54,494 nt of DNA from an uncultured Eubacteriales bacterium (GTDB lineage Bacteria > Bacillota > Clostridia > Oscillospirales > Acutalibacteraceae): positions 1-54,494 of the forward strand of contig CAKTDF010000016.1 in the NCBI GenBank assembly GCA_934541115.1, given 5' to 3'. Of the stretch, positions 54,435 through 54,494 are shown piece by piece; position 1 is the first letter of the stretch, and each line of letters opens with the position of its first letter. The translations under genes and the position numbers were made by a program. The notes under the pieces were generated by a model. It ran no database searches, was not told where the DNA came from, and saw only the letters and a list, made by a program, of their open reading frames with translations.

Positions 54435-54494
54435 TTCTCCGGTGCCGGGAAAAACGGTAGGCGGTTTCTCCTCAACAGAGGAGGTGATGGCAAT
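54435..54494 (+). other. Toxin unit 4, leader only, cut by window end
   Basis: The leader GGTGCCGGGAAAAACGGTAG and the CTCCTC-AACA-GAGGAG hairpin are identical to unit 3. The sequence stops within the second ATG (54493), so the peptide is not visible. The array therefore continues beyond the window. Confidence 0.85.

Noticed and set aside
1..54494. tRNA, rRNA, insertion sequence, integrase or prophage genes
   Set aside because: None recognised on either strand; no terminal inverted repeats with a transposase and no cloverleaf with a plausible anticodon arm were found by reading.

Overview
The window reads as a chromosomal segment of an anaerobic, endospore-forming, low-to-mid GC Firmicute of class Clostridia; an Oscillospiraceae/Ruminococcaceae-type gut or rumen bacterium is my best guess. 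The support is the sporulation genes (gpr, spoIIP, a SleB-type cortex hydrolase), meso-diaminopimelate dehydrogenase, a membrane pyrophosphatase, CIRCE and Gram-positive LexA (CGAAC-N4-GTTCG) operators, many TTGACA-N17-TATAAT promoters with AGGAGG ribosome sites, and many BspA-type or fibronectin-III surface proteins. No rRNA, tRNA, transposase, integrase or CRISPR array was seen.

Layout. 1-850: repeat-rich DNA without a convincing gene (a 199-bp direct repeat, a decayed third copy, a 20-bp hairpin). 0.9-2.2 kb: SOS-controlled DNA polymerase IV. 2.4-7.1 kb: an unknown membrane protein, an MBOAT/DHHW O-acetylation pair and a Dabb protein. 7.2-8.2 kb: two small secreted proteins, one with 16 cysteines. 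8.6-9.7 kb: a second LexA-box operon of unknown function (52-aa basic peptide, double-HTH protein, small coiled coil). 9.8-11.1 kb: secreted GH5 glycosidase. 11.6-13.7 kb: K+-dependent membrane pyrophosphatase. 13.9-18.8 kb (minus): a compact four-gene acyl-transfer cluster (two AMP ligases, a free-standing condensation protein, a carrier protein). 19.2-21.1 kb: SleB hydrolase and Ddh. 21.2-22.2 kb (minus): rpsF-ssb-rpsR. 22.7-30.6 kb (minus): four secreted or surface proteins, three possibly sharing a C-terminal domain. 30.8-33.6 kb: rpsT divergent from gpr-spoIIP and a small membrane protein. 33.6-36.4 kb: prolyl-tRNA editing protein and sirtuin (minus), purB (plus). 36.6-41.9 kb: two large secreted proteins flanking a small HTH regulator. 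42.0-48.2 kb (minus): a complete livKHMGF branched-chain amino-acid-type ABC importer with a LysR regulator upstream. 48.3-48.6 kb and 53.7-54.5 kb: copies of a type I toxin-antitoxin-like unit, the second place being a tandem array that runs off the window end. 48.6-53.7 kb: htpG with CIRCE, gap, a GHKL ATPase protein and a secreted glycerophosphodiesterase.

The strongest candidate for an undescribed system is the toxin-antitoxin-like family. Each complete unit has a short hydrophobic peptide gene, a plus-strand promoter, a convergent minus-strand promoter, a hairpin between them, a Shine-Dalgarno-sequestering hairpin whose sequence covaries between units, and inverted repeats at the two ends that could fold the mRNA 5' end onto its 3' end, again with covariation. 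Next in interest are the LexA-box operon at 8.6-9.7 kb and the four-gene acyl cluster at 13.9-18.8 kb.
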